A DNA stretch of 64,000 nucleotides from Isoetes taiwanensis (GCA_021234155.1 JAJEKV010000059.1:2496182-2560181); one strand, 5' to 3'; positions 1 through 14,677 are shown, counted from the first letter of the stretch. Made by a program: numbers and translations. Notes: generated by a model from the sequence alone, not told the origin.

Positions 1-3000
1 CAACTATGCCACGTGGGCTCCAACATGCCACCTAGGCTCCACCATGTCAAGGTGGCTCAAACATGCCACCTAGGCTCCAACATGCCACCTAACATGCTGA
101 GGTGGCTCAAACATGCCACCTAGGCTCCAACTATGCCACATGGGATCCAACATGCCACCTAGGCTCCAACATGCCACCTAGGCTCAAACATGCCAAGGTG
201 GGCCCAACTTGCCACCTAGGATCCAACATGCCACCTAGGCTCCAACTATGCCACATGGGCTCCAACATGCCACCTAGACTCCAACTATGCCACATGGGCT
301 CCAACATGCCACCTAGGCTCCAACTATGCCACCTAGCATGCCGAGGTGGCTCAAACATGCCACCTAGGCTCCAACATGCCACCTAGGCTCCAACTATGCC
401 ACATGGGCTCCAACATGCCACCTAGGCTCCACCATGCCAAGATGGCTCCAACTTGCCACCTAAGATCCAACATGCCACCTAGGCTCAAACATGCCAAGGT
501 GGCTCCAACTTGCCACCTGGGATCTGACATGCCACCTAGGCTCCAACTATTCCACGTGGGCTCCAACATGCCACCTAGGCTTCACCATGCCAAGGTGGCT
601 CCAACTTGCCCCCTGGGATCCGACATGCCACCTAGGCTCAAACATGCCAAGGTGGGTCCAACTTGCGACCCAGGATCCAACATGCCAAGGTGGCTCCAAC
701 TATGCCACGTGGGCTCCAACATGCCACCTAGACTCCACCATGCCAAGGTGGCTCAAATATGCCACCTAGGATTCAACATGCCACCTAACATGCCGAGGTG
801 GCTCCAACATGCCACCTAGGCTCCAACATGCCACCTAGGCTCCGATTATGTGACATGGGCTCCAACATGCCACCTACGCTACACCATGCCAACTAGGATC
901 CAACATGGGCTCCAACTATGCCACATGGGCTCCAACATGCCACATAGGCTCCACCATGCCAAGGTGGCTCCAACTTGCCACCTAGGATCCAACATGCCAC
1001 CTAGGCTCAAACATGCCAAGGTGGCTCCAACTTGCCACCTAGGATCCGACATGCCACCTAGGCTCCAACTATGCCACGTGGGCTCCAACATGCCACCTAG
1101 GCTTCACCATGCCAATGTGGCTCCAACTTGCCACCTAGAATCCAACATGCCACCTAGGCTCAAACATGCCAAGGCGGATCCAACTTGCCACCTAGGATCC
1201 AACATGCCACCTAGACTCCAACTATGCCACGTGGGATCCAACATGCCACATAGCCTCCAACTATACCACATGGGCTCCAATATGCCACCTAGGCTCCACC
1301 ATGCCACCTAGGCTCCAACTATGCCACCTAGCATGCCGAGGTGACTCAAACATGCCACCTAGGCTCCAACGTGCCACCTAGGCTCCAACTATGCCACATG
1401 GGCTTCAACATCCCACCTAGGCTCCACCATGCCAAGGTGGCTCCAACTTGCCACCTAGGATCCAACATGCCACCTAGGCTCAAACATGCCATAGTGGCTC
1501 CAACTTGCCACCTAGGATTCGACATGCCACCTAGTCTACAACTATGCCACGTGGGCTCCAACATGCCACCTAGGCCTCACCATACCAAGGTGGCTCCAAC
1601 TTGCCACCTAGGATCCAACATGCCACCTAGGCTTAAACATGCCAAGGTGGGTCCAGCTTGCCACCTAGGATCCAACATGGCACCTAGGCTCCAACTATGC
1701 CACGTGAGCTCCAACATGCCACCTAGACTCCAACATGCCACATGGGCTCCACCATGGCAAGGTGGCTCAAATATCCCACCTAGGATCAAACATGCCACCT
1801 AACATGCCGAGGTGGCTCAAACATGCCACCTAGGCTCCGATATACGACATGGGCTCCAACATGCCACCTAGGCTACACGATGCCACCTAGGATCCAACAT
1901 GGGCTCCAACTATGCCTCATGGGCTCCAACATGCCACCTAGGCTCCACCATGCCAAGGTGGCTCCAACTTGCCACCTAGGATCCAACATGCCACCTAGGC
2001 TCAAACATGTCAAGGTGGCTCCAACTTGCCACCTAGGATCCGACATGCCACCTAGGCTCCAACTATGCCATGTGGGCTCCAACATGCCACTGGGCTCCAA
2101 CATGCCACCTAGGCTTCAGGTGCCAAGGTGGCTCCAACTTGCCACCCTAGGACCCAACATGCCACCTAGGCTCAAACATGCCAAGGTGGGTCCAACTTGC
2201 CACCTAGAATCCAACATGCCACCTAGGCTCCAACTATGCCACGTGGGCTCCAACATGCCACCTAGACTCCAACTATGCCACATGGGCTCCAACATGCCAC
2301 CTAGGGTCCAACATGCCACCTAGGCTCCAACTATGCCACCTAGCATGCCGAGGTGGCTGAAACATGCTACCTAGGTTCCAACATGCCACCTAGGGTCCAA
2401 CTATGCCACATGGGCTCCAACATGCCACCTAGGCTCCACCATGCCAAGGTGGCTCCAACTCCTGCCACCTAGGATCCAACATGCCACCTAGGCTCAAACA
2501 TGCCAAGGTGGCTCGAATCCTGCCACCTGGGATCGACATGCCACCCAGGCTCCAACTATTCCACGTGGGCTCCAACATGCCACCTAGGCTTCACCATGCC
2601 AAGGTGGCTCCAACTTGCCTCCTAGGATCCAACATGCCACCTAGGCTCAAACATGCCAAGGTGGCTCCAGCTTGCAACCCAGGATCCAACATGCCACCTA
2701 GGCTCCGATTATGTGACATGGGCTCCAACATGCCACCTACGCTACACCATGCCACCTAGGATCCAACATGGGCTCCAACTATGCCACATGGGCTCCAACA
2801 TGCCACCTAGGCTCCACCATGCCAAGGTGGCTCCAACTTGCCACCTAGGATCCAACATGCCACCTAGGCTCAAACATGCCAAGGTGGCTCCAACTTGCCA
2901 CCTAGGATCCGACATGCCACCTAAGCTCCAACTATGCCACGTGGGCTCCAACATGCCACCTAGGCTTCACCATGCCAAGGTGGCTCCAACTTGCCACCTA

Positions 3001-6000
3001 GGATCCAACATGCCACCTAGGCTCAAACATGCCAAGGCGGGTCCAACTTGCCACCTAGGATCCAACATGCCACCTAGACTCCAACTATGCCACGTGGGAT
3101 CCAACATGACACATAGCCTCCAACTATACCACATGGGCTCCAATATACCACCTAGGCTCCACCATGCCACCTAGGCTCCAACTATGCCACCTAGCATGCC
3201 GAGGTGACTCAAACATGCCACCTAGGATCCAACATGCCACCTAGGCTCCAACTATGCCACATGGGCTTCAACATGCCACCTAGGCTCCACCATGCCAAGG
3301 TGGCTCCAACTTGCCACCTAGGATCCAACATGCCACCTAGGCTCAAACATGCCAAAGTGGCTCCAACTTGCCACCTAGGATTCGACATGCCACCTAGGCT
3401 CCAACTATGCCACGTGGGCTCCAAAATGCCACCTAGGCCTCACCATACCAAGGTGGCTTCAACTTGCCACCTAGGATCCAACATGCCACCTAGGCTCAAA
3501 CATGCCAAGGTGGGTCCAGTTTGCCACCTAGGATCCAACATCGCACCTAGGCTCCAACTATGCCACGTAAGCTCCAACATGCCACCTAGACTCCAACATG
3601 CCACATGGGCTCCACCATGGCAAGGTGGCTCAAATATCCCACCTAGGATCAAACATGCCACCTAATATGCCGAGGTGGCTCAAACATGCCACCTAGGCTC
3701 CAACATGCCACCTAGGCTCCGATTATGCGACATGGGCTCCAACATGCCACCTAGGCTACACCATGCCACTTAGGATCCAACATGGGCTCCAACTATGCCG
3801 CATGGGCTCCAACATGCCACCTAGGCTCCACCATGCCAAGGTGGCTCCAACTTGCCACCTAGGATCCAACATGCCACCTAGGCTCAAACATGTCAAGGTG
3901 GCTCCAACTTGCCACCTAGGATCCGACATGCCACCTAGGCTCCAACTATGCCATGTGGGCTCCAACATGCCACCTGGGCTCCAACATGCCACCTAGGCTT
4001 CACCGTGCCAAGGTGGCTCCAACTTGCCACCTAGGACCCAACATGCCACCTAGGCTCAAACATGCCAAGGTGGGTCCAACTTGCCACCTAGAATCCAACA
4101 TGCCACCTAGGCTCCAACTATGCCACGTGGGCTCCAACATGCCACCTAGACTCCAACTATGCCACATGGGCTCCAACATGCCACCTAGGGTCCAACATGC
4201 CTCCTAGGCTCCAACTATGCCACCTAGCATGCCGAGGTGGCTGAAACATGCCACCTAGGTTCCAACATGCCACCTAGGGTCCAACTATGCCACATGGGCT
4301 CCAACATGCCACCTAGGCTACACCATACCAAGGTGGCTCCAACTTGCCACCTAGGATCCAACATGCCACCTAGGCTCCACCATGCCAAGGTGGCTCCAAC
4401 TTGCCACCTAGGATCCAACATGCCACCTAGGCTCATACATGCCAAAGTGGCTCCAACTTGCCACCTAGGATTCTACATCCCACCTAGGCTCCAACTATGC
4501 CACGTGGGCTCCAAAATGCCACCTAGGCCTCACCATACCAAGGTGGCTTCAACTTGCCACCTAGGATCCAACATGCCACCTAGGCTCAAACATGCCAAGG
4601 TGGGTCCATCTTGCCACCTAGGATCCAACATGGCACCTAGGCTCCAACTATGCCACGTGTGCTCCAACATGCCACCTAGACTCCAACATGCCACATGGGC
4701 TCCACCATGGCAAGGTGGCTCAAATATCCCACCTAGGATCAAACATGCCACCTAACATGCCGAGGTGGCTCAAACATGCCACCTAGGCTCCAACATGCCA
4801 CCTAGGTCTCATTATGCGACATGGGCTCCAACATGCCACCTAGGCTACACCATGCCACCTAGGATCCAACATGGGCTCCAACTATGCCGCATGGGCTCCA
4901 ACATGCCACCTAGGCTCCACCATGCCAAGATGGCTCCAACTTGCCACCTAGGATCCAACATGCCACCTAGGCTCAAACATGCCAAGGTGGCTCCAACTTG
5001 CCACCCAGGATCCCGGACATGCCACCTAGGCTCCAACCATGCCATGTGGGCTCCAACATGCCACCTGGGCTCCAACATGCCACCTAGGCTTCACCGTGCC
5101 AAGGTGGCTCCAACTTGCCACCTAGGACCCAACATGCCACCTAGGCTCAAACATGCCAAGGTGGGTCCAACTTGCCACCTAGAATCCAACATGCCACCTA
5201 GGCTCCAACTATTCCACGTGGGCTCCAACATGCCACCTAGACTCCAACTATGCCACATGGGCTCCAACATGCCACCTAGGGTCCAACATGCCTCCTAGGC
5301 TCCAACTATGCCACCTAGCATGCCGAGGTGGCTGAAACATGCCACCTAGGTTCCAACATGCCACCTAGGGTCCAACTATGCCACATGGGCTCCAACATGC
5401 CACCTAGGCTCCACCATGCCAAGGTGGCTCCAACTTGCCACCTAGGATCCAACATGCCACCTAGGCTCAAACATGCCAAGGTGGCTCCAAAATGCCACCT
5501 AGGATCTGACATGCCACCTAGGCTCCAACTATTCCACGTGGGCTCCAACATGCTACCTAGGCTTCACCATGCCAAGGTGGCTCCAACGTGCCTCCTAGGA
5601 TCCAACATGCCACCTAGGCTCAAACATGCCAAGGTGGGTCCAGCCTTGCAACCCAGGATCCAACATGCCACCTAGGCTCCGATTATGCGACATGGGCTCC
5701 AACATGCCACCTAGGCTACACCATGCCACCTAGGCTCCAACATGGGCTCCAACTATGCCACATGGGCTCCAACATGCCCCCTAGGCTCCACCATGCCAAG
5801 GTGGCTCCAACTTGCCACCTAGGATCCAACATGCCACCTAGGCTCAAACATGCCAAGGTGGCTGCAACTATGCCACGTGGGCTCCAACATGCCGCCTTGG
5901 CTTCACCATGCCAAGGTTACTCCAGCTTGCCACCTAGGATCCAATATGCCACCTAGGCTCAAACATGCCAAGGTGGGTCCAACTTGCCACCTAGGATCCA

Positions 6001-6660
6001 ACATGCCATCTAGGCTCCAACTATGCCACATGGGATCCAACATGGGACCTAGCCTCCAACTATGCCACATGGGCTCCAACATGCCACCTAGGCTCCACGA
6101 TGCCACCTAGGCTCCAAGGATGCTACCTAGCATGCCAAGGTGGCTCAAACATGCCACCTAGGCTCCAACATGCCACCTAGGCTCCACCATGCCAAGGTGG
6201 CTCCAACTTGCCACCTAGGATCCAACATGCCACCTAGGCTCAAACATGCCAAGGTGGCTTCAACTTGCCACCTAGGATCCGACATGCCACATGGGCTCCA
6301 ACTATGCCACGTGGGCTCCAACTATGCCACCTAGGCTTCACCATGCCAAGGTGGCTCCAACTTGCCACCTAGGATCCAACATGCCACCTAGGCTCAAACA
6401 TGCCAAGGTGGGTCCAACTTGCCACCTAGGATCCAACATGCCACCTAGGCTCCACCATGCCAAGGTGGCTCAAGCATGCCACCTAGTATCCAACATGCCA
6501 CCTAGGCTCCAACATGCCACCTAGGCTCAAACATGCCAAGGTGGGTCCAATTTGCCACCTAGGATCAAACATGCCAAGTTGGCTCAAGCATGCCACCTAG
6601 TATCTAACATGCCACCTAGGCTCCAACATGCCACCTAGGCTCCAACTATGCCATGAGGTT
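1..6660. repeat. Satellite array, 19-20 bp monomers, 39 bp dimers, ~1 kb higher-order repeat
   Basis: The stretch is almost wholly tandem copies of a 19-20 bp unit of the form AACATGCCACCTAGGCTCC. Main variants carry CCACGTGGG, CCACATGGG, CCAAGGTGG or CCACCTAGGATCC cores. A 19-mer plus a 20-mer gives a 39 bp dimer, exactly 13 codons, so long stop-free frames appear on both strands; I treat these as by-products, not genes. A rare variant (tagcatgccgagg) recurs at 334, 1329, 2341, 3192, 4225 and 5316, with a diverged copy (aag for gag) at 6128. This marks a higher-order repeat of 0.81-1.09 kb. A second landmark (a ctcc-gattatg-like variant) recurs at about 843, 1836, 2706, 3720, 4810 and 5679. 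The array runs off the left edge, so its full size is unknown. Confidence 0.97.
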
Positions 6661-7700
6661 TAGAACTACCGGTCAGGCTGTTAATTCGAAATAGAAAGCA
6701 GGTGTTGCTTTTGCACTAGCAAGAGGTTGTTTGGGATTATCAGCCTGGCCGGTAGATCCAGACCTCGTTCCATCAGTTCCTATTGCTGCCCCTCTTCAAT
6801 TGCAACATCTGGGCCATGTCCCAATTGCAACAAACCAAAACTCGACCTCCATGATGTAAACCCTTCAATAATCTAGGAATCCACAGGGTTTACGTTTCGG
6901 AGGCCATATCTTAGTGTGTTTGGACCAGGATCATGCCTACTGCTGTCAAGTAGAGGGTGGCTATTGACGCCAGAAGATGGACCCTTAAAACCTTCCGGAA
7001 GCATCTTGTCCCACATGTCCTCTCCTTAGTGCAATAAGGCAATGGACGGCCAACTCCTGCACTCCAGAACTATGAATTGACTCTTCCAATGGCCTTAGAA
7101 CGCCGACATTACCCTAGGAACCAAATTTCGTGGGCAAAAGATCACCCTTTCTCCGATAAGTGCCAAAGTAGCTCATCTCCAACACAGCCGCAGTGAATCG
7201 GCCTAGGAAGTGGCTGCGGAATACTGCCATGTAGAGTGTTTGTGTTTCTTTCATTGTCAAAACTGACTGTGCAACTTGGTCCCTAGAGTAATTTCGCCAT
7301 TCCAGACGATATGGCAAAGTCAAATTGTCGTTCAGGAGCCTCTATACTGCCCAAACGAGAAGACGCCTGGGTTTCTACACTGTCGGCAGGCAGGACGCTT
7401 CATTGTTTGTTAAGTTCTCATAGACCTATCTTGAATTCCTTTGAACCTGCTCAAAGCAGGTTGCTTGAACAGAGGATTCAACAGTCGGATAGGGGAACCG
7501 AGCTCTGGAGGGGGGGACATTAGCATACAGCCTCCCGGAGGAGTGTTGTGAGGAAAGACTGCCTCAGCAACCTCTTTGGGGTCCATCTCCTGGGGTCTGG
7601 GCTCTCTTCTCTCGTGAGGCAGCCATGCCAAGTCCTGGCCTTGTTTGTCTTGGGGAAGGGTGCCAACTCTTTAAATTTTTGAACTTCCCTCTATTCTATC
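6661..7700. other. Unique ~1 kb block interrupting the satellite
   Basis: Satellite units stop abruptly after 6660 and resume at about 7708. The sequence between is non-repetitive and looks more GC-rich than the AT-rich DNA further right. Short open frames exist on both strands (plus 7311-7523, minus 7114-7323 and 7410-7631), but none matches a family I recognise. No terminal repeats or target duplication were seen. It could be an old insertion, captured genic or organellar DNA, or the pre-satellite sequence. Confidence 0.6.
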
Positions 7701-8405
7701 CCTTGCCAACATGCCAAGGTCGCTCAAACATGCCACCTAGGCTCCAACATGACCCCTAGGCTCAAACATGCCTGGTGGCTCAAATATGCCAACTAGGATC
7801 CGACATGCCACCTAGGATCTAACATGCCAAGGTGGGCTCCAACTTGCCACTTGGGCTCCAATGTGCCAGCTTGGCTCCAACATGCCACCTAACATGCTGA
7901 GGTGGCTCAAACATGCCACCTAGGCTCCAACTATGCCACGTGGCTCCAACATGCCAGCTAGGCCCCAACTATGCCACGTGGGCTTCAGTATGCTACCGAG
8001 GCTTCACCATGCCACCTAGGATCCAACATGCCACCAACATTGGCTCAAACATGCCACACATGCTCCAACATGACACCTAGGCTCAAACATGTCAAGGTGG
8101 CTCAAGCACGCTAACTAGGCTCAAACATGCCAGTGTGGCTCAAACATGCTACCTAGGATCCAACATGCCATGTGGGCTCCGGCATGCCATCTAGGTTCCA
8201 ACATGCCACCTAGGCTCAAGCATGCCGAGGTGGCTCAAACATGCCATGCGGTCTCCAACATGCCACCTAGACCCCAACATGCCACCTAGGCTCAAACATG
8301 CCAAGGTGGCTCAAATATGCCACGCGGCTCCAACATGCCACCTAGGCTCCAATATGCCAAGGTGGCTCAAGCATCCCAAGATGGCTCAAACATGCCACAC
8401 ACAAA
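7701..8405. repeat. Degenerate continuation of the satellite
   Basis: The same ATGCCACCTAGGCTC and ATGCCAAGGTGGCTC monomers occur, but spacing is irregular, many point changes are present and the higher-order order is lost. Decay toward the edge is usual for satellite borders, so this is probably the right flank of the 1-6660 array, separated from it by the unique block. Confidence 0.9.
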
Positions 8406-9709
8406 ATGGTAAGTCTATGAAAGGAAGGGTAAGCATCGAAAGCAAGATCCAGCAACTAGGGGCAAGAATGGTCCTTTTCTAATTGGTGGTATTAATCTGA
8501 GAAGGTAGTCAAAACTATGACTAACACTAAAGTGGGACCACCCTAGGATGCAGCTTTATTAAAACTTCTAGGACGGGAACAAAACCATGGGGGCACAAGA
8601 ATAATAATTTTTGTGACCGTTGGGGAAAACTCTCCATTTTAGATGTATGGATGGCAGCGTATCGAGAACGCGCAGGAAGCATATAAGGGTTGGAATGGAG
8701 GGCAAGCACATTTTGAAACTATGAACAGCACACAAGGGCATTTAAGCCAACAAGGGGTAAAAATAAAAAAAAAAACCAAATTCAAGGGCACTTTATTAAG
8801 GTATATTTGTGGTTTTGTTTTAATTTTTTTAGACTATTTGAGTCTTTGCTTGCAAAACCTATGGCATCAAATAAGAAGCCCGCATGCTAACACACAATGA
8901 CTAGACTGGATATGGCAAAAAAAATAGAAAGAAGCAACATGCCACAACGGCCAGTGCAATGCTACAATGGCTAAGGTAGTGCCACAAAAGGCTTGTATCT
9001 TACTGAGAAGGTAAACAAAGGTATGATTAACATTAAAATGGGAGCATCTAGGAAAACATGATTATATAGCATCGATTGAAGCATGTAGGGCATGCACCTC
9101 ACATTGTGGGCACAAGAAAATAATGGTTGGGACCATGGTATTAAGTAGAACGTTCCAGATTTTGAAAGAGTTGGACGGCTATGATTGTGATCCTTATATT
9201 ATCATCTTATTGGTTAAACCAATGGAATGGACGGATGAGATATCATAGAAGATGGATGGCTAAGATTGCAATCCATGTAGTGTCATACTATTGGCTGAAA
9301 ATTAACGGCACTTTCCCGCCCTAGCCACTTTTCGTAGGCGACCGGATTGAATGGTGAGACTTCCAGACTCCGGATTCACACCACTTTCCTGGGCGCTTGC
9401 ATGCTGCTCATCTTGGAGCACACATTCATGGCGGATCCAGCAAAGCCAAGATGAGCGTCGTTTCTATCCTTACCTGCAAGCTGGATCAAATTTTCTTTCT
9501 TTCTTTCTTTCTCTCTGCCGAAAATGCAATCTGCATCTGCATCTGCTGTGTGCTGTTCTACCCAATGTCGCTATGCTACACTCTGCGGTGTGCTATAGCT
9601 ATTATTTCACTTCTCTTTTTTCCTCACAAATCACTTTTCAGCTGTTTCTTAGTTAAAATACTCTTCTTGGCTTTCCGTCTTTGCTCCAGCGCCTTACTAA
9701 TCCCTAGCT
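8406..9709. other. Intergenic DNA upstream of the calmodulin copy
   Basis: No gene or recognisable transposon was found. Features seen are poly-A tracts near 8760, a loose duplication of a segment containing gatggatggctaagattgc-like text around 9165-9275, and a pyrimidine (TTTC)n microsatellite at about 9491-9516 just before the calmodulin copy. The CT-rich stretch would suit a plant 5' leader, but no TATA box could be assigned with confidence. Confidence 0.5.
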
Positions 9710-10763
<1,054 letters not shown>

Positions 10764-11001
10764 GTCTGATTTTGGAGTTGGGATAAGACGATTTAGGAGC
10801 TCCATTGCAACTTAAGGCACTTTGTTCAAGCCTTATTGAACAATATTGCAGGGAGACTGTTAGTAATATTACATGCTTCTGCTCTTCTTAGCATCTCCTA
10901 CATGCTAAGCAGTATTCAAGGGGGGTTTCTGGTGCATAGCTTTTTTCTTTCTATTTTAAGCTCACAAGATGCTTTAATTTTCATATTGTCCTTATATGCA
11001 G

Positions 11002-11180
11002 CAAAACAGCACACTTGGTGGGAATGTAGTTCCCAAGATGTTTGCTTGCTGGAGAAGTTCTGTTTACCATGGGAGTAATAGGATTGGGATTGCTATTGTT
11101 TGCACTCCTGATTGGAAACATGCAGCAAAATTTCTTGCAGTTCCTTACTCGGTGGTATCGATTACCACACTTTAAGCATG
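11002..11180 (+). pseudogene. CNGC (cyclic-nucleotide-gated channel) pore/S6 exon fragment
   Basis: CNGCs are plasma-membrane cation channels that bind calmodulin. After an acceptor-like ttatatgcag at 11001, one frame reads QNSTLGGNVVPKMFA, matching the selectivity-filter segment. A second frame reads GEVLFTMGVIGLGLLLFALL then IGNMQQNFLQ, the S6 helix and start of the C-linker, most like group IV plant CNGCs. The two frames are offset by a tandem duplication tgct-tgct at about 11044-11051, so the exon is frameshifted. No other CNGC exon was found nearby. It starts about 240 bp downstream of the calmodulin copy on the same strand. Confidence 0.8.
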
Positions 11181-12043
11181 AATCTAATGTTTTGAACTTG
11201 TTTTCATTTATTGTTAGTATTTGAATTCTAATAATATTATGCCTTAATGGACTTAATTTGGGTTCGATTCCCAAAGGGTTTAAAAATAAATAAGAGCAGG
11301 ATTGTGTGCTGATACTTAATTGGCTAATAAAAATGATTTTTTGTTTAAAATTATGCCACGTGTCAATATTTAATTGGTTAAACATGAGATTTAAATAAAG
11401 GCCACGTATGGCCATGTAAGTTTTTCACAAAAACAACATATGAAAACGACGTACTACTTAAAAAAATGATGTATGGACATTTATATCTTTCACGAAAACA
11501 ACATGTGAAAACGACAACTACTTAAAAAAATGATGTATCTATTTTTTAATTTCTACATGCCACATTAGTGAAAACAACATTTGAAAATGACCTTATTTCT
11601 TGAAAAGAACCTGTTGATATCTTGAAAATTATATATATTTTTTTTGGAAAAAACAATGGCAACTTAAAAAATATCACAGGGAAAAAAAAAACAAAACAGA
11701 TAGAAAAGATAAAAACAACTGTCTTTTACGGTTTTCCACCTGTATTAATATCCAAATCTATATGTGTTATTTCCAGGATAAACAATGTGTGGCTTCTCCA
11801 AAAACAACGGACAAGAAAAAACTATACGTCACTAAAAACAATAGTAAAACAAAAGGACAATGTCTAAAAAAAGTACAAAAAAACTACTTGTGAAGATTTT
11901 TTTCAAATAAGGACTGTGGTCTTAAGCAAATCCGGAAAAAAATGGCCAGTGGACTTTTTGTGCCACTTTTGGTGTTGTTTTTGGCATAAAACAACACTTT
12001 TGTACAAGTTAAAAACCACTGTGGACCAAAAATCGGGGTCAGT
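11181..12043. other. AT-rich intergenic DNA with a local tandem duplication
   Basis: No gene seen. A block containing acaaaaacaacatatgaaaa, a short spacer and acttaaaaaaatgatgtat at about 11425-11475 recurs diverged at about 11495-11540. A tRNA B-box-like ggttcgattccc at about 11259 stands alone without an A box. The right edge is set by the sudden start of sequence shared with 29755 onward. Confidence 0.5.
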
Positions 12044-12058
12044 GTGATATGCAACATT

Positions 12059-12560
12059 AAAAGGCACTCGGCATGGGGGTAAATACCCTCGCCTTGGAGG
12101 TGTGGGGTCGGGAGTTCAAGTCCTGACGATAGACTTTTTAGAAGAATGTATTGCACAAGGCAAAGCAGACCACAATAGGAATAAGAAATATGCGGGGCAT
12201 CTAAATCTACTAAGAAGGACTTGGCGTAATGGTAAGTGCTTGGGATTGGAAGTGGAAGGTTAGGAGTTCAAGTCCCTACAATGACCTTTTTAACATCATG
12301 GCTTGGTCTAGAATTAACAGAGTATGAAATATGATATTAGAATCATAAGGCAAATATATTCCATGTGAGGAGGCTTGCCATGTTGGTAAGCATCTAAAGC
12401 TACAGTTGTGAGGTCACGGGTTCTAAACGTTGCAATAACCTTGAAAACAGAGCATTGAAAAGGATAATAGATATGTAAAGGCATACATATCACACAAAAG
12501 CAGGCTTGGCTATAGGGTTGGAGTTGGAAGGTCATGGGTTCAACTCCCTGAAACTGCAAC
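12059..12560 (+). repeat. Cluster of four tRNA-like (SINE-type) units
   Basis: Four units of about 75 nt sit 110-150 bp apart, each with a Pol III B-box-like core: gagttcaagtcc at 12111 and 12264, gggttctaaac at 12418, gggttcaactcc at 12536. Units two and three also have A-box-like ttggcgtaatggta and cttgccatgttggta. The first two are followed within 10-15 nt by T-runs that would act as Pol III terminators. They look like SINE heads rather than working tRNA genes: I could not build a full cloverleaf. They lie in the leader side of the LTR array's internal region. Confidence 0.65.
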
Positions 12561-13153
12561 TGCGTCAAATACGAGAATAGAACTTTTATACGAAAAAATT
12601 TTTTTATACGGCAGAAATATGCGTGTACGTATTTCGGCGCTCTGGTTATTTTTGAGTGTTATTTTTGAATTCTAAGACATCAAAAAAATGAGAGAGCCGA
12701 TTTTGATTTTAGGCCAATTCTATGACGAATTTTCGCCGATGAAGGGATCCCCTAGGTCAATTTGAGGATGCCCGATCCATTGGAACAAAAAATCGCGTCA
12801 ATCCGAGCTACCTAGAGAAAGTTATGGCTACTTGAAAATTGAAAACCCTAGCTGGAAAAATTTCGGCGCTCTGGTGTTTTTGGAGTCTTATTTTCAAATT
12901 CTAAGACACCCAAAAAATGAGAGAGCCGATTTTAGGGTTTCTAGAAAATAAACTATTCTAAGTCAATTTTTTTTGGCCAGTGCAATGGTCTGGTGTCCCA
13001 AAACCATGCTCGACTACGGTTTTGCTTTCCTAACTAATTTATACACATCTGCGTGGCTTCTATGTTAGGGTTTTCTCTCTTACTAACAATCTAACGAGTT
13101 AGACATGGCCAGTGCAATGATTTGGTCTACCAGAATCATCGCTCTGATACCAC

Positions 13154-14677
13154 TGTGACGCTCCCTGAATCTATACGATACTCCCATCGTATAAATACAG
13201 GAAATCCCCTTTCCATGGCACTCCATCACCACAAAAAGGCCCTCCGACTACCTCGGACTACTCAGGATGGTCGAGTATCCGGGTGAAGGACACGGAGGTG
13301 TCATTCGCCCCACGCCTTCTATGGGAACCTATGTAGCGGAAGCGTACATACATGTTAGCACCAAGCACATATCATAACAATAATATACCACCACGAAGGG
13401 TGGCCCATCCATCATCCAAGGCAATAACTAAACAATAGCATACAAATAAACACTTTATACCCCCATAGCTCTACCCTGGGCTCAGACTCAAGGGAATCAA
13501 CTGACGGTCAGGCCTCAAGATATCAGCAGACAGAATCATGACAATGGCGTTGGTTGGTATAAGACAATGGCTAGGGTGAACCACTCCATCCGCCCCTCCT
13601 GTGCACACTTTGCAGATAGGCTGAATCAAGCTCTGGAATGACTATAGCCTTCCGAGTTGCGCAACCTCATGGAATCACCCTATGAGACTACTCCGGCTTG
13701 CATCTCACCGGTTTCGCCGAGGCAGGTCAGGGAAGTGTCCCCTCCCCAAATCATCATGGTTCCATGGGTGTGCTAGAGAGTAGTGCCACCACAGCGACCC
13801 CTACTCGTATCCGACTTGAACCCCCCAAAATTCACAGGTCACCACAGTGCCCCTATCGAGTGCCAAACAGCCCTTTCGGGGCCCCGAATGAACACCCAGG
13901 AGGTGTCAGTCCCATACCCGGCCCTCACACAGTGACCGACTATAAGACTAGCACACTGTAGGAGCCCCAGTACCCGCGGTCAGCAAGGCTCCACCCCCGT
14001 TTCACCATGATGTCCATTATTGAATTATAAGTCACTCCATAGCCCCCACAGCCAGGTGGGCTCTTGTGCACAGGCCGCATTTAATAGGATCTAAAGGATT
14101 CTAGCTAGGAGCATCTCTAAACTAATGGCTTTTAGGTCTCTACCCCCCTTAAACCCCAAGCACAGGAGAAGCATGAAAAGAAACATCCCATCCACAGAGT
14201 ATCATCATCTAGCATCCATATAACTTCAAGAGAACAAAAGAATTGAATTTAACCATTCATCTAAGCAAAGAAGGGTTAGAATTCAACAAAGACTCCTAAA
14301 ACTAACCTGTATCTCCAAGTCAATTGGGTCAAACATGGGTCTACGCAGTCAAGGCAATGGTCAATGGCGGGTCAACGCAGGTCAACGGCGGGTCAACGGC
14401 GCTGCTTGAAGGCGCTGGCCCTTTTCCTTGTAAACCCTAACTGGATTTGGGCTTAAATCCCCACTTGCCATACCAAATTGGCAGGTCCTAACTAACTAAT
14501 CACACTAAGCTAGATGGCATCTAACCTTAACCTTAGCTAATTATTTAACATATAATTAGTTAACATAGCTAGAATAAACCATTAGAATCCATATGTGCAC
14601 CTAGGTGCACCCCCACTTATACCATGACGTATCACGACTATTTGTACGTATAGCGTATAAATACGTGGAACGTCACA
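13154..14677 (-). repeat. LTR-A of the tandem LTR array
   Basis: This LTR is 1,524 bp with TGTGACG/CGTCACA ends. It has the primer-binding site on its low-coordinate side and the purine tract on its high-coordinate side, so it serves as a shared LTR between two internal regions. The point 14552/14553 is the unoccupied equivalent of the Helitron site at 32290/34855. Confidence 0.88.

Noticed and set aside
102-6524. Many open frames of 60-177 codons on both strands in the first 6.6 kb
   Set aside because: They are products of a 39-bp satellite period being a multiple of three; the same peptide appears on both strands and with no codon bias or start context.
1-6660. CRISPR-like regular repeats
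   Set aside because: No unique spacers; the whole unit is repeated, and the genome is eukaryotic.
12059-12560. Functional tRNA genes
   Set aside because: B boxes are present but acceptor and anticodon stems do not pair well; SINE-type tRNA-like heads fit better.
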